DNA of 64,000 nt, from the NCBI GenBank assembly GCA_030533445.1, contig CM060082.1, forward strand, positions 41,339,817 through 41,403,816. The letters run 5' to 3'. This DNA comes from Cyprinodon diabolis. Lineage: Eukaryota; Chordata; Actinopteri; Cyprinodontiformes; Cyprinodontidae. Made by a program: the position numbers and the translations under genes. This document shows, piece after piece, positions 54,551 through 64,000 of the stretch. The notes under the pieces were generated by a model. That model was given only the letters and a program-made list of their open reading frames with translations. It ran no database searches and was not told the DNA's origin. The number at the start of each line of letters is the position of its first letter. Position 1 is the first letter of the stretch.

Positions 54551-56233
54551 CCATATTTTCGATGCCTTCTCATTACTCAGCAAACCAAGCAGGACGGAGG
54601 CGTAAAACGCCTCGTCAAAAAGTCCACTGATTTTCACAAGTGTGACAAGCTGTCCTATTATCCATGGGTCTCTGGTCCCACACAGCACAGTCTCTCAGCC
54701 CCAGGCTAAGGACTGACTGCCCTCTTTGATATGTACCCAGCATGCTGCTACAGTGCATGCTGGGGAACCGCAGGGGACTTTTCATGCCACCCCCCTCCAC
54801 TTCCTTTAACAATCAGCCGGTGAAGCGTGAAAGCTGCCAAAAAGCACCGCCGATGTGGATGTTCTCGTAAATAAAATAAAAAAAACCTCTTACTTTATCT
54901 CACCTCGTTCGCCAATAACATTTCATGGCTTTCCAGAGGGGGGGGTGGAGGCTTTTCCATGTTGCTCTGCCATGCTGACAGCGGTGATACAGAATACGTC
55001 TGAACTCAGCGGGGAAACGGTAACCTCAAAGTGAGGTTTTACACAAGTCTTTATTATCTCAATTGACTGTAGAGTTTCCGTCCATCAATCAAAAGCCACA
55101 GGTATGGCTATAAAAACAAGAACGAAATACCCGAAGATTGTATCAACAAGGCATCGTTCTATCAAAAGGAGGGGAAGATTACGGAGGTACACTTCAAAGG
55201 GCATAATTGCCAAATTAAAAAAAAAAATAGGCTGAGGTTTTAATTTCAGACCATGTGCGTTTGATTGCGGCATCTGGTCCTGCCAAAGTTCAAACTGCAC
55301 TCTGAAACAACAAATCAGCATAAAGAGCAACAATCTGGAGGTGTTACTAAAGGCAAACATTCAAGTAATCATTTCCCAATAAATAAAAGGGATTCTTTTC
55401 ACTCAAAAGAAGAAGAAGAAAAGAAACGGCGCTCAGGCATATCGTTTAACAGCTGGAAGTATTTCTATGCTGGCAAATTATTTATACAGTACCCTACCGC
55501 ATTACGACTCCATAAAACCGGGGAGATATTCCTCCTCTGTGCGGACAGTTAATTCTAGTTTGACTGTGACTTTGGCTGAACGTGGAGTGGAATAAAAACC
55601 ACAGGATGTGTGTTTCTCTGGGCGTTTCATGCAAGTATAGAAAGAGGGATGATGGGCAAAGGCCGTACAAGTCGAATAACACTCCAATGTTAATTTAAAC
55701 TGTCGGACATTAAGGAATGGAATAATAAGGTGTGTGTGAACAGCTGGAGAAGTCGTCAGCAGGGTCGTAATCCTTTTGTCTCTTTTGGCTCTTGGAAGAA
55801 AGTCCAGCTTCAATAAATCTGTCTCATTCTACCGAGGAGAGGATGGATGGTACAGTTCATGGGGTATGACTTGGAGCTTTCTTACCTGAACTAAAATAAA
55901 ATTAGAATCTTAAGTAGTGGATGGAGAAAAGTGCTCAGCATTTAAACTTTCGGATTGTTTTTGGTGAGAGAAGCGTTTATTTTTGACTAGTAAGGGAACA
56001 GATGAATAGAAGTCACTTTATTTTGTTTACCAGGATGGTATTAGGTTGAAAAACCAGATGTCAAAATGCTTATAAGACTTCAGAAAGTTTCAGAAACACA
56101 TTTTTGGTCCGAGTTAACACAAAAGCATCACATCATCTGGATATCTGCACGTCCTGACCGCAGAGGCCGCTGGATCGCAGTGATCCCATCGTCACTCTTC
56201 AGACAAAATCCCAACGCAAATCCTGAAAAGGCT
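54551..56233. other. No gene recognised
   Basis: Low-repeat sequence with no supported exon. It lies upstream of znf438 (minus strand), so non-coding first exons or regulatory sequence of that gene could be here, but none is identifiable. Frames of up to 103 codons are anti-parallel overlaps without domains. Confidence 0.4.
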
Positions 56234-56691
56234 AAAGGCTGGTTTATGCTCAGAAACCAGGTCGTTGCAGTTAACGCAGCAGACACTCTGCTGCACCTGT
56301 CCAAAACTGTAGGTGAGCGCAGACAGTGCTGCAGACAGGAGGCCTCTGATTGGTCAATTTTACATCCGCTCTACACTATGTGTATTTCCTGTTTGGTACC
56401 TTACCAGCTTGTTTTGTTTGTATGACCGCCATTGTGGAAAACGACTCGTGAAGATGGACCAGCTAGAAGAGCGAGGTGTGTCTGAACGCTTGAACGCTTG
56501 GACCCTTTTTCCACCTGGATCTCCGCACTTTTTCGCCCTAATGTTCCTCATGTTGCACAAACTTACGTTTTTCCCCTCTTCCTCACCGCCTCTGGCATAT
56601 CTAGACCCACAGCTAGTTCCTGATTGTCCGCATTGCGTTGTGGCGTGGAATAACATAGCGCAGACCACGCTTCAATATCGGGCATAAATCA
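56234..56691 (+). mobile_element. Dispersed element M2, copy 2 (uninterrupted)
   Basis: Begins AAAGGCTGGTTTATGCTC and ends near GGGCATAAATC, a weak inverted resemblance. It matches the split copy at 22612-23222 in reverse. The site GGTCAATTTTACATCCGCTC is the empty counterpart of the retrocopy insertion at 22742-23150. Confidence 0.65.
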
Positions 56692-56762
56692 AAAATATCT
56701 GCTTCAAACCTGCGACAGGCTCACTGGGACACACTGCTGCGGGAGTTTATCCAGCACTTAAC

Positions 56763-57351
56763 TACGGTGGCCCTGAAGTGCAAACTGCAACTACAAATCT
56801 AAAAGCGCAACTACATTAAGGAAATCATAACTACATAAAGCAAAGCGCAACTACATTAACGAAATCGCAACTACATTAAGGAAAACACAATTACATTAAC
56901 CTACCGGAAAAGGTGGGAAACATGAGACATCGCTGATTGGACGACGGCGCCGTTTGAGCCTTGAACCGGAAGTCATTCTTCCTGCTGCGGCTTTTGAAAA
57001 CATGGATATTGTCGGCGCCCCAAACATAGCTGCCGTTATCCAGGAATATTTTGAATCAGGACAGACGTACGAGGTGATACTGGATATGCTCAAGACTAAT
57101 CACGAAATTTCAGTTAGTTTGCATACACTGAAGAAACACTTAAAAGAAGCTGGACTGTTCAGACGACGCAACTTCCGGTTCAAGGGTCAAACGGCGCCAT
57201 CGTCCAATCAGCGATGTCTCATATTTCCCACTGGTACCTACCTTTTCCGGTAGGTTAATGTAATTGTGTTTTCCTTAATGTAGTTGCGCTTTGCTTTATG
57301 TAGTTGTGCTTTTAGATTTGTAGTTGCAGTTTGCACTTCAGGGCCGCCATA
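56763..57351 (+). mobile_element. TACGG-ended palindromic element with HTH loop, copy 2
   Basis: Ends TACGGTGGCCCTGAAGTGC and the inverted counterpart (TATGGCGGCCC). Flanks CTTAAC (56757-56762) and CTCAAC (57352-57357) are a 6-bp duplication with one mismatch. The arms carry only a few CAACTACATTAAGG units, unlike copy 1 at 17657-18759. The loop is closely similar to copy 1 and keeps its frame open. Confidence 0.85.
57002..57253 (+). CDS. HTH protein in a transposon palindrome loop, copy 2
   Basis: An 83-residue frame colinear with 18229-18480, with 9 amino-acid differences and no gap or stop. The HTH-like segment EVILDMLKTNHEISVSL is unchanged, and HLKEAGLFRRRNF downstream of it is identical too. 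Changes cluster at the start of the first helix (YFESGQTY for YLKSGHTH). As in copy 1, the last 25 or so residues come from the palindrome arm and no catalytic domain follows. The most economical reading is a transposase first-exon remnant copied with the element. A short DNA-binding product that recognises the repeated arms is possible but unsupported by expression data. Confidence 0.5.
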   Translation: MDIVGAPNIAAVIQEYFESGQTYEVILDMLKTNHEISVSLHTLKKHLKEAGLFRRRNFRFKGQTAPSSNQRCLIFPTGTYLFR

Positions 57352-57530
57352 CTCAACGCTTTTTGATTGGCTGAAGAACTACTATGGGAACTTACAGTCA
57401 TATATTAGTTTACTAAATAAAGTGGCAAAGAGTTTATAGATGCCTTCCAGCCGACTTCACAGACTCGTCAAACTTTTGAAACTAACCACGGCCATATTGA
57501 GTACCTGCTCTGGTCCCCTGCGCTTCGAAG

Positions 57531-57690
57531 ATGCCGTCCTTAAGTTCTGCTGTCTGGAGTGCCAATAAAAAAGGCGACCTAAATGTTTCTTTTTACTGGT
57601 TACCAGAAGGGAATGAACGTGGTGAGGGATCGCCGACGGCAATCAAAAGGGCCGACTGCACGCCAAGTGCAAGTAGCTGTCTACTTAGCA
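57531..57690 (+). pseudogene. THAP-domain remnant with lost zinc ligands
   Basis: The frame starts MPSLSSAVWSANKKGD, continues VSFYWLPEGNERGEG and then AIKRADCTPSASSC. This follows the THAP pattern, in which MP..C.A..C.N opens the domain and W..AI.R.DW.PS...LCS.HF closes it. Here the two N-terminal Cys ligands (positions 5 and 10) are both Ser and the usual DW is DC. The LCS.HF end is broken. It cannot fold as a normal THAP zinc finger. THAP domains occur in P-element-like and some Kolobok transposases and in host THAP genes; a transposon relic is more likely here. Confidence 0.5.
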
Positions 57691-57720
57691 CCACAGAGCT
57701 AAAGCTAAGCATTCGTTACT

Positions 57721-58085
57721 CAATATGATGGTGGTAAGGTAGAATGTGCCATAACGTCATCTATAATTTGGCTGTGTAGGAAGTTACATAAACTGCAGCA
57801 GTGAAGAACCTTATGGTGCATTCCTACCGCAAACCAGTAAGGAGTGTAACGGCTTCATCCGGGTTTGTAGATTAATACTTGGAAATTGGCAATTCATGGC
57901 TCGTAAATTTGTAATTCAAAAGCAACAATTAGTGATTGCTTCATCAGGGTTTGTAGATCCTGCTCATAAATTTTGATTCACAATGGTAAATTTGTGATTC
58001 TTCATCGTGAATATGTAATTTGCTCTGGAAGATTTGTGATACATGCTTGTGAATTTTACATTTATTAATGTTTAATGACTTACTA
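57721..58085. other. No gene recognised; TTTGTGATTC-type degenerate repeats
   Basis: 57880-58060 holds degenerate repeats of AATTTGTAATTC, TTTGTGATTC and similar blocks. No function can be given. Confidence 0.45.
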
Positions 58086-58800
58086 ATTCAGACCAGGGGC
58101 AGATTTAGGAAATGTGGGCAAATACAGGCAGGGGCCCCTCTGAATTGAGAAGACAACACATAAAACAGACCCATTCTACAGATAGAGAATTTTTAAAAGA
58201 ATAGACATCCATTATCTTTTCTAGATTTTGTCCCTCTCTTCTTGTCCCTTTTCTTCTTGTTTTCCTCTCTATGTTTTGTACTCAGCTGACTTTTCATGCT
58301 GTCTCTAAAGGAATGAAAGATTTTTCCAAGCACTAAGCTCACTTAGCTGATTGCTCCTTCCTGTGTTTCCAAAAAGGCCAAAGTAAATAACCCAGTCCTT
58401 CTTTTCACTGTAGACAAGCCATGATCTGCTTATCTGTTTTCCATTTTTCATTTGGATGAAATAATAGCTGCATGAATCATGACAGCAGACAAGATAGAGG
58501 AGAGCAGGAGGCAGGGTTACCAATCTACTTGCTCTGGAGCAGTGATGGGACTAACGGCGTTGAAAATAACGGTTACCTTGTTTTAGTAACGAGTAATCTA
58601 ACTAATTACTTTGACTGTAACTATAACGCAGTTACCATTGCAGACACCCCGTTACTGCGCGTTTTTAGGTCATCCAGAGGTGCGCGCCTTGTCATGAGAG
58701 GGGAGGATGAGATTGGCTGATGTATAGTGAGATTCCGTCTGTCAGTTGGGTAGGTGGGTGTTTCTGCTGGTGGGTGTTAACGTACAGCACACACAGAGAG

Positions 58801-59064
58801 ATGGAGAGTGAGGAGGATCCAGCAGCAAAACAGCGTTTTACAGATGGAAATACCGGTGTTACGTCGAGCTGCGTTTCCCCATCAGATACGGTTTACTCTG
58901 CATCTCCGCACAGCGCAGGCGGCACGAGTCACCGCGCAAGCGACAGGAAACCCGCATGCTCGCTAAAGGCGCGCAACAGTCGCCCTGTGCTCGCGCCACA
59001 GGAGAACTATGGAGAGCGTGAAGGATCAAATGAAAGGGAGAAATCTGGATGGATGGATGGATGA
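58801..59064 (+). pseudogene. hAT transposase N-terminal exon fragment
   Basis: From ATGGAGAGTGAGGAGGATCC the frame reads MESEEDPAAKQRFTDG followed by a Ser-rich region, then runs into the GGAT microsatellite. It has no BED finger and no DDE core. The same exon start is frameshifted at 3081 in the fragment at 2619-3240. The assignment to transposase is by position in the hAT and acidic N-terminus only. Confidence 0.4.
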
Positions 59065-59147
59065 ATGGATGGATGGATGGATGGATGGATGAATGGATGG
59101 ATGGATGGATGGATGGATGGATGGATGGATGGATGGATGGATGGATA
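59047..59147. repeat. GGAT tetranucleotide microsatellite
   Basis: About 24 GGAT units with GAAT variants. A short GATA run follows at about 59252-59275. Frames through it (Trp-Met-Asp-Gly or Ile-His-Pro-Ser repeats) are artefacts. Confidence 0.95.
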
Positions 59148-60148
59148 CTCTGCCTTTTCAACCTACTGTATTTTTTATTTTAAACATTATTTGATGGCCT
59201 TTGTGGCAGGGATGGAGATCCATATTTTATGTCACACACAGAGTATACATCTAGATAGATAGATGGATAGATAGATGTTGCAGTATCTATAACAACCCAG
59301 ACACACAGGATTTCAGAATTAGACATCCCCAGTTATTAATTTCATATACTCACCAGATCTGAATGCCCTGTTAAAAAACTTCACATGGCGTTCCCCCCTG
59401 ATGTCATTTACGTTGAGTTGCAATAAATGCTAAACTCTCTGCAGGTTCTTGTCTTTGTCGTCCGCTCTATTCAGCTGGCTTTGGAAACACACGGCGAGAA
59501 GGTGGGGGCTGGGTGGTGAGGGTTACCGGGGCGAGAAACGCAAAAGTAACGCAATAGTTACTTTTACTAGTAACTAGTTACTTTTATTGTGGAGTAACTC
59601 AGTTAGTAACTCAGTTACTTTTTGGGAGAAGTAACTAGTAACTATAACTAATTAATTTTTCAAAGTAACATGCCCAACACTGCTCTGGAGAGCAGAGTTC
59701 GCTGCTATTAGATGTTGTCTCCAAAGTCTCCAGTAGCAGAAAAAAGTCGCTAGATTTGGCGCTAGGAGCTTTTTAGAAATCAAAGTGCTAGAGGGGTCTG
59801 AAAAGTGGCTAAATATAGCGACTAAAGCGCTAAGTTGGCAACACTGCTCTTTGCATCGTTTGTTTTCAAATGGTTTGCTGCTGTCTGTTTTCTGAACATG
59901 TGCAGCAAATGGACTGATCCAATATGGTGGACACTGAAGTGGGGGGGCTGAGACACATTTATTATTATAAGCGCACTAATGGCTTTTTACTGAAAGGATT
60001 TTTATCAAAAACATAATGTGCACAATTAAGGAATAGTTGTACTAACCATACATGTAAACAGAGTTTTATGGGGCCCTTAGGAACTTGGGGCCCTAGGCAG
60101 TTGACTACTATTGCCTGATGGTAAATGTGCCCCTAATTTAGACACCTA

Positions 60149-60646
60149 CCGTATTTTCCGTACTATAAGGCACATACAATAGACGCTACAGTAGAGGCTG
60201 GGGGTTACTTCGTTACTCGTCCGGCGCTGTCTACCTGTCTTGGTGAACGTGTGTTCGCCTTCTGTCATCCACTGTTCCCATACAGTTCGCAGTCTAGCTT
60301 TGAATGCCCTGTTGACACCAACATCTAGCGGCTGGAGTTCTTTGTCAATCCACCCGGAATGACGGCGAGTGTTGAATTAGTGTTCTTTGACACCATCTGA
60401 GATATGGGCGCTTATGGTGTCGTAGATCAACAGGGAAAAGCCACCCGGCCTCTTCATGTAAATTTCTCTCAACCACTCGCTCATCTTTTCTTCATCCATC
60501 CATCCCTTCGAGTTAGCTTTGATGACGACGCGGCTGAACGCCGGCTGTAGTTGCCATATATAAGGTGTACCGGATTATAAGGTGCACCGTCGGCTTTTGA
60601 GATAATTTGAGTTTTTTAGGTGCGTCTTATAGTGCAGAAAATACGG
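60149..60646 (-). mobile_element. Pogo/Tigger-type derivative, C-terminal half retained
   Basis: Ends CCGTATTTTCCGTACTATAAGG and the inverted CTTATAGTGCAGAAAATACGG are flanked by TA at 60147-60148 and 60647-60648. The interior holds a transposase C-terminal fragment on the minus strand. Confidence 0.8.
60215..60545 (-). pseudogene. Pogo/Tigger transposase DDE-domain fragment with a stop
   Basis: The minus-strand frame reads FSRVVIKANSKGWMDEEKM, then YMKRPGGFSLLIYDTISAHI. A TAA follows VKEH, and the frame then continues GWIDKELQPLDVGVNRAFK and RTVWEQWMTEGEHTFTKTG. In intact pogo/Tigger transposases these blocks are the downstream half of the DDE domain: the D in LLIYD corresponds to the second catalytic Asp region and LQPLDVGVN to the third. 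The premature stop and missing N-terminus show an inactive internal-deletion copy. Confidence 0.75.
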
Positions 60647-60659
60647 TAGGCATATGTTC

Positions 60660-62712
60660 TCATTGACAACTGTTTAATTAATGAAAAATATATATATATT
60701 TTAATCACAATATCGATTAAAAAAAAAAAAAAGAAAGAAAAAATTGAATGATCATTTAAAAAAAAAATAAAAAATCTCAGCCCTAATCCTGTGTGGGGTC
60801 TGTTAGGTGTTAAAAAGCACTATACAGTTTTACAATCCTGCCTGAAACAGGCGTTAGTGCTCAGAGGCAGAACGGACCACCACTGATCTGCCTTCAAATA
60901 CTTACCTTTACGTTTCTGAACAAAACATCCGATATGGCTTCATGTGTTTCACTATTCCCATCTGATTGGCAAGGAGGCATCTCAGATCTGGCATGGCAAA
61001 GTATTTCTGAGAGAAACCGTACTTTCATCTGAGGAAGTCGGCTGTTTCAGACGACGACCGCAATGCATCAAGCTCCATCTAGTTGGATCAATCAAAGAGC
61101 ATCATTACAGTCTAAAAACAGGCGGTCTGGGCACCATGCGACCATAATGATCACTCCTTTCAGACACTGACTGATGGTGTGGGTTCATGTGCTTCCATTA
61201 GCCTAATGACCATTTTAATAACTTTCTCCATCCTGTGGTCAGCCAAAGGAAAGAGGACTAACATACAAGTGTTGTGGCCACATGATCCGGTTCATAATGA
61301 TACAAAAAGAGAGACATGAGAAGCACAGAAGGTTTCAGTCACAGCAGTGATCCCTTCAACTTCTCACCCAGGCCGGCTGGCTGCGTCTCGTCTTCTCCAC
61401 CAGACCTCAAAGGTAAATCAACTGACCGGCCGTGTGTTTACAGCACTAAGCTTTAGAACTGTTCAGTAACCATGCCAACACACATTCCTCCACACTGTTT
61501 GACCCCTAGGATCAACAGAGACACATCTGTGGGCTCACAAAATCATCCAGTCAATTCAATTTAACACCAATTAAGGACAAACTGCGCCAGAAAGGAAACA
61601 GGAAATTTTACTGGAGCCTAATTCAATTGTTTAATCGTAAACATTTTAAACAAATTGGCCTTTTTTTCCCTAAAAAAGGTTATTTCCTTCCATTAAGAAA
61701 GGTGGGTAAAAATCCAGCTGTGTTTGTGATTCGAGAGGGAAAATGTAACATGGAGCGACAGGGAAAGAATTGCACAGATGCTACTCAATCTGCTGCTCGA
61801 TTCGAAACGCCAACTGCTCTGATACGCCTGAGGTGAAAGGTCAGAACCAGGGAGAGGCAAAGAGCTGGCTTCTGAAGAAAGTGAGCCTTTGGAAGCAGAG
61901 GGGAGAGACGTATCGTCAGGTGAGAGGTGAGGATCGGATGTTTAGGTTAGGGAGAGGGTTGGAAGGAAGGCAGACCAGGGCTCCACCTGGACCAGAACAG
62001 AACGGCGGGTCGTAAACAGCTCAACACAGACAATGTGCACTCTTCAACCTGGACCCGGGTCACATGAAGCCCTGGTCGAGCCGGGCCTAATGTGCTGATC
62101 AGATAAAAACAACGACCCAATTGTCGGTCGGTAATGCAATTCGGTCAGGCTGAACGAGCCTCTCCTCTTCGCAACAGCTCCACATTCTGCAGAGGAAAAC
62201 CATTTATCTGTGAGTTTATATGAACTGAAACGCATTCCTGTGAGAAACAATGGAAAACTCAGGCTACTTTTGGTTTGTTTTTGTTGTAGCGGGGATTAAA
62301 ACATTTTGATGTGAAGTATGTTGAGGGAAAAACCAAGCAGAGAGGAGAGTCGTGTAGGGTTTGTTATCTTCCATGTAGGTGAGAGCAAAGCTCATCTGGG
62401 ACTCCCAGATAGACCCGAGGGGGATGGAGGGGGTCTGGAATGAAGCGTGTTGGTGTGTACGCCGGAGACGGAGACGAAAACCCCAGCAGAAGCCAAGCTC
62501 CCCCAGGTTTTAGCCCAGATGAAAGGCCAGGATCTGGGCTAGATAAGAGGGGAGATCATTGGTGGGGGGGGGTCGGGACCAGCCAGCTGTGAGATGCCAT
62601 GTCCAGCAGCCATCTTTACCAGCCTTCTTCTCAGATTAGGAAATTAACAGTTGAATAAGATGTCTTTTAAAAAACAGATTTTAACAGCGATTCTGACACC
62701 TTTAACTAAATC
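60660..62712. other. No gene recognised (2 kb)
   Basis: Low-repeat sequence with short frames on both strands that have no domain or splice context. 61380-62560 is less AT-rich than its surroundings. It lies upstream of znf438 and could hold regulatory sequence, but no site is demonstrable. Confidence 0.4.
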
Positions 62713-62716
62713 ATTA

Positions 62717-63243
62717 AATGTATGGAGTGGATTTTGTTACATTATTGTTGCAAAGTAAAAACATGTTTTATTAAATGGAAATTTAAAAAAAAAAGCTTTT
62801 GTAAAAATTGAGGAAAAGGCACCAAGAAAAAAAAGTTCTTAATAAAAATAAAACATTAAATTTGTTGTTTTGTCCTTTTTTTCCACAAGATTTTTTTCCA
62901 TTTATTTAAATTTTCTTCAGGTTTTCTTTATTCAAATCAAATATTTTTTATTAAATTGGAGAAATTCTTTTCATATGTCATCCTTTTGAACATAATATAA
63001 TTTTAAGATCAAACTCTCTTTACTTCTGGGAATGTAAAAGGAAAATTGAAAAAAAAAAAAAAAAAAAAAATTTGAAAAAAATTCAAAATAAATTCAAAAT
63101 AAATTAATTGAAAAAATAAAATAAAGTGGAAACATTTCTTCTAAAACCTTTTATAATAAATACTTTTTTCCCACAAATTTCCATTTGGAAAAAAAAAGAT
63201 GTTCTTTGCTTGAAACAATAATGGAATAAAATTCACTCCATAT
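62717..63243. mobile_element. AT-rich MITE (TATGGAGTGGATTTTG ends)
   Basis: The left end is TATGGAGTGGATTTTGTTAC. The right end in reverse complement is TATGGAGTGAATTTTATTCC. Both are followed by CATTATTGTT-like sequence. The interior is almost entirely A/T tracts of TTAAATGGAAATTT type. Relatives at 47618-48565 and 54505-54550. Confidence 0.6.
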
Positions 63244-64000
63244 GGACAGACGACGCTGGTTTACTTCCTTTGTTCAACCTGAGCTCAGGTTCATCATCCT
63301 GCATGTGCAGAGCGATTCTGCTCCTCATGCTGTGTATTTAGAACTGTGTGTGTGCGTTTGGACATCCGTCCGTGTGTTTTCGTGTGGCGGAGCAGGGTGT
63401 GGAGCGAAAAGCGGTCATGAGGAAAATGAAATCAGTGTTTTGCAGAGCCTCTCGTTTCATCCCCGGGCCCCTGAACGAGTTAACAGCCTCACACAAATGC
63501 CAGGCGATTCAGTAACATCCAGCTGCTCCATTTTACTTTTCCACCCCACAGTGAAAGGTGTTGCAGGAGGGACATTAGAGAACCATATGCTATTTGGGGA
63601 AAACGAACGGCCACACACACAGCTTTGCATTTCTTTCCTGATTTAAAGCCTGTTTATGTTCGTTCATTTGCACGTACCTAACCCTTACCTCAAAATGACA
63701 TCTCCTGCCACCCAGACTATACTGTCAGCAACATATGAACGTTTTCATTTCTTCACATTCTGACAAATTAGTTTTCATGGATATGATCTTTTTTTTTTCT
63801 TTAAGAAAGTGATCTTAGCATTTAAGCTAGGCCACAATAATTACAATTTACACTTTTTTGTGACAATGACCATATTAAAAAAATTTGCCTTTCCTACCAC
63901 TTTTGGCTTCATACATGCGTCATGGTTGTTGGTTTAAGCCGTGTGTGTTCCCCTTGTGGTATTTTGTCCATAATTTAGCTCCATATAGGGTTGTAATCTA
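63244..64000. other. No gene recognised
   Basis: A 134-codon plus-strand frame (63242-63646) has no recognisable domain and starts at the MITE edge. It is not called. Confidence 0.4.

Larger units (their letters stand above)
58540..59682 (+). mobile_element. hAT element (CAGTGATGGG/CCCAACACTG) nested in another hAT
   Basis: Ends CAGTGATGGGACTAAC and ATGCCCAACACTG are flanked by exact CTCTGGAG at 58532-58539 and 59683-59690. The uninterrupted relative at 11417-11424 has a single CTCTGGAG, so the empty site is known. TTACTAGTAACTAGTTAC-type blocks lie in the right arm. The putative transposase start (58801) survives but not the catalytic region. A GGAT microsatellite occupies the middle. Confidence 0.9.
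58094..60135. mobile_element. Non-autonomous hAT, CAGGGG family, copy B, interrupted
   Basis: Colinear with 11016-11880 on either side of a nested element. The left end is CAGGGGCAGATTTAG. The right end TAAATGTGCCCCTA has an A where G is expected. Flanks ATTCAGAC (58086-58093) and ATTTAGAC (60136-60143) are an 8-bp duplication with one mismatch. No transposase. Confidence 0.8.

Noticed and set aside
59047..59161. Repetitive Ile-His-Pro-Ser or Met-Asp-Gly-Trp frames
   Set aside because: They are the GGAT microsatellite read in two directions.
63242..63646. 134-codon frame near the window end
   Set aside because: Starts at the edge of an AT-rich MITE and shows no known motif. It could be part of an exon continuing elsewhere, but there is no support.

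Overview
The window looks like nuclear DNA of a teleost fish, probably a spiny-rayed (acanthomorph) species. It is AT-rich and dominated by cut-and-paste DNA transposons and their non-autonomous derivatives: hAT, Tc1, pogo/Tigger, PIF/Harbinger, TTAA-type, and a TACGG-ended group with 6-bp target duplications. Non-LTR retrotransposon 3' ends and microsatellites are also present. Its single host gene has GT-AG splicing. I found no bacterial-type operons, rRNA, tRNA or CRISPR array.

Host gene. On the minus strand, 51371-48981 holds a two-exon coding region, joined across a 90-bp intron, for a 766-residue C2H2 zinc-finger protein that I recognise as znf438. Its 5' non-coding exons are not identified.

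Region by region. 1-4.1 kb: two copies of a palindromic MITE, a fragment of an EcoRI-motif tandem-repeat element and a hAT fragment. 4.1-7.3 kb: low-repeat sequence without a gene. 7.4-11 kb: a hairpin, dispersed repeats and a LINE 3' end. 11-16.4 kb: a hAT, a Harbinger MITE, a RecQ-like helicase fragment, a HARBI1-type remnant and a truncated hAT. 17.4-19.2 kb: two nested TACGG-ended palindromic elements, the inner one with a helix-turn-helix (HTH) ORF in its loop. 20.3-24 kb: a stack of nested insertions, including a poly(A)-tailed retrocopy. 24-27.6 kb: no gene. 27.6-32.2 kb: two TACGG elements and a Tc1 element with an open transposase. 33.9-39.4 kb: LINE 3' ends, MITEs, and a TACGG element split by a hAT. 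40.5-46.3 kb: a TA/CA microsatellite, a pogo derivative and a 2.2-kb 39-bp satellite. 47.6-51.4 kb: an AT-rich MITE and znf438. 51.5-64 kb: SINE/LINE pieces, hAT elements (two nested), a second HTH-loop palindrome, a THAP remnant, a second pogo derivative and unannotated sequence.

Main observation. Six insertions, with at least four different internal sequences, share termini of the form TACGG (one arm TACAG), have 6-bp target duplications and carry internal tandem or inverted repeats. Two of them keep an HTH ORF in the palindrome loop that resembles the N-terminus of integrase-type (IS3EU-like) transposases. The superfamily name is inference; the ends, duplications and ORF conservation are read directly. 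Several nested insertions can be checked against uninterrupted paralogous copies inside the same window.
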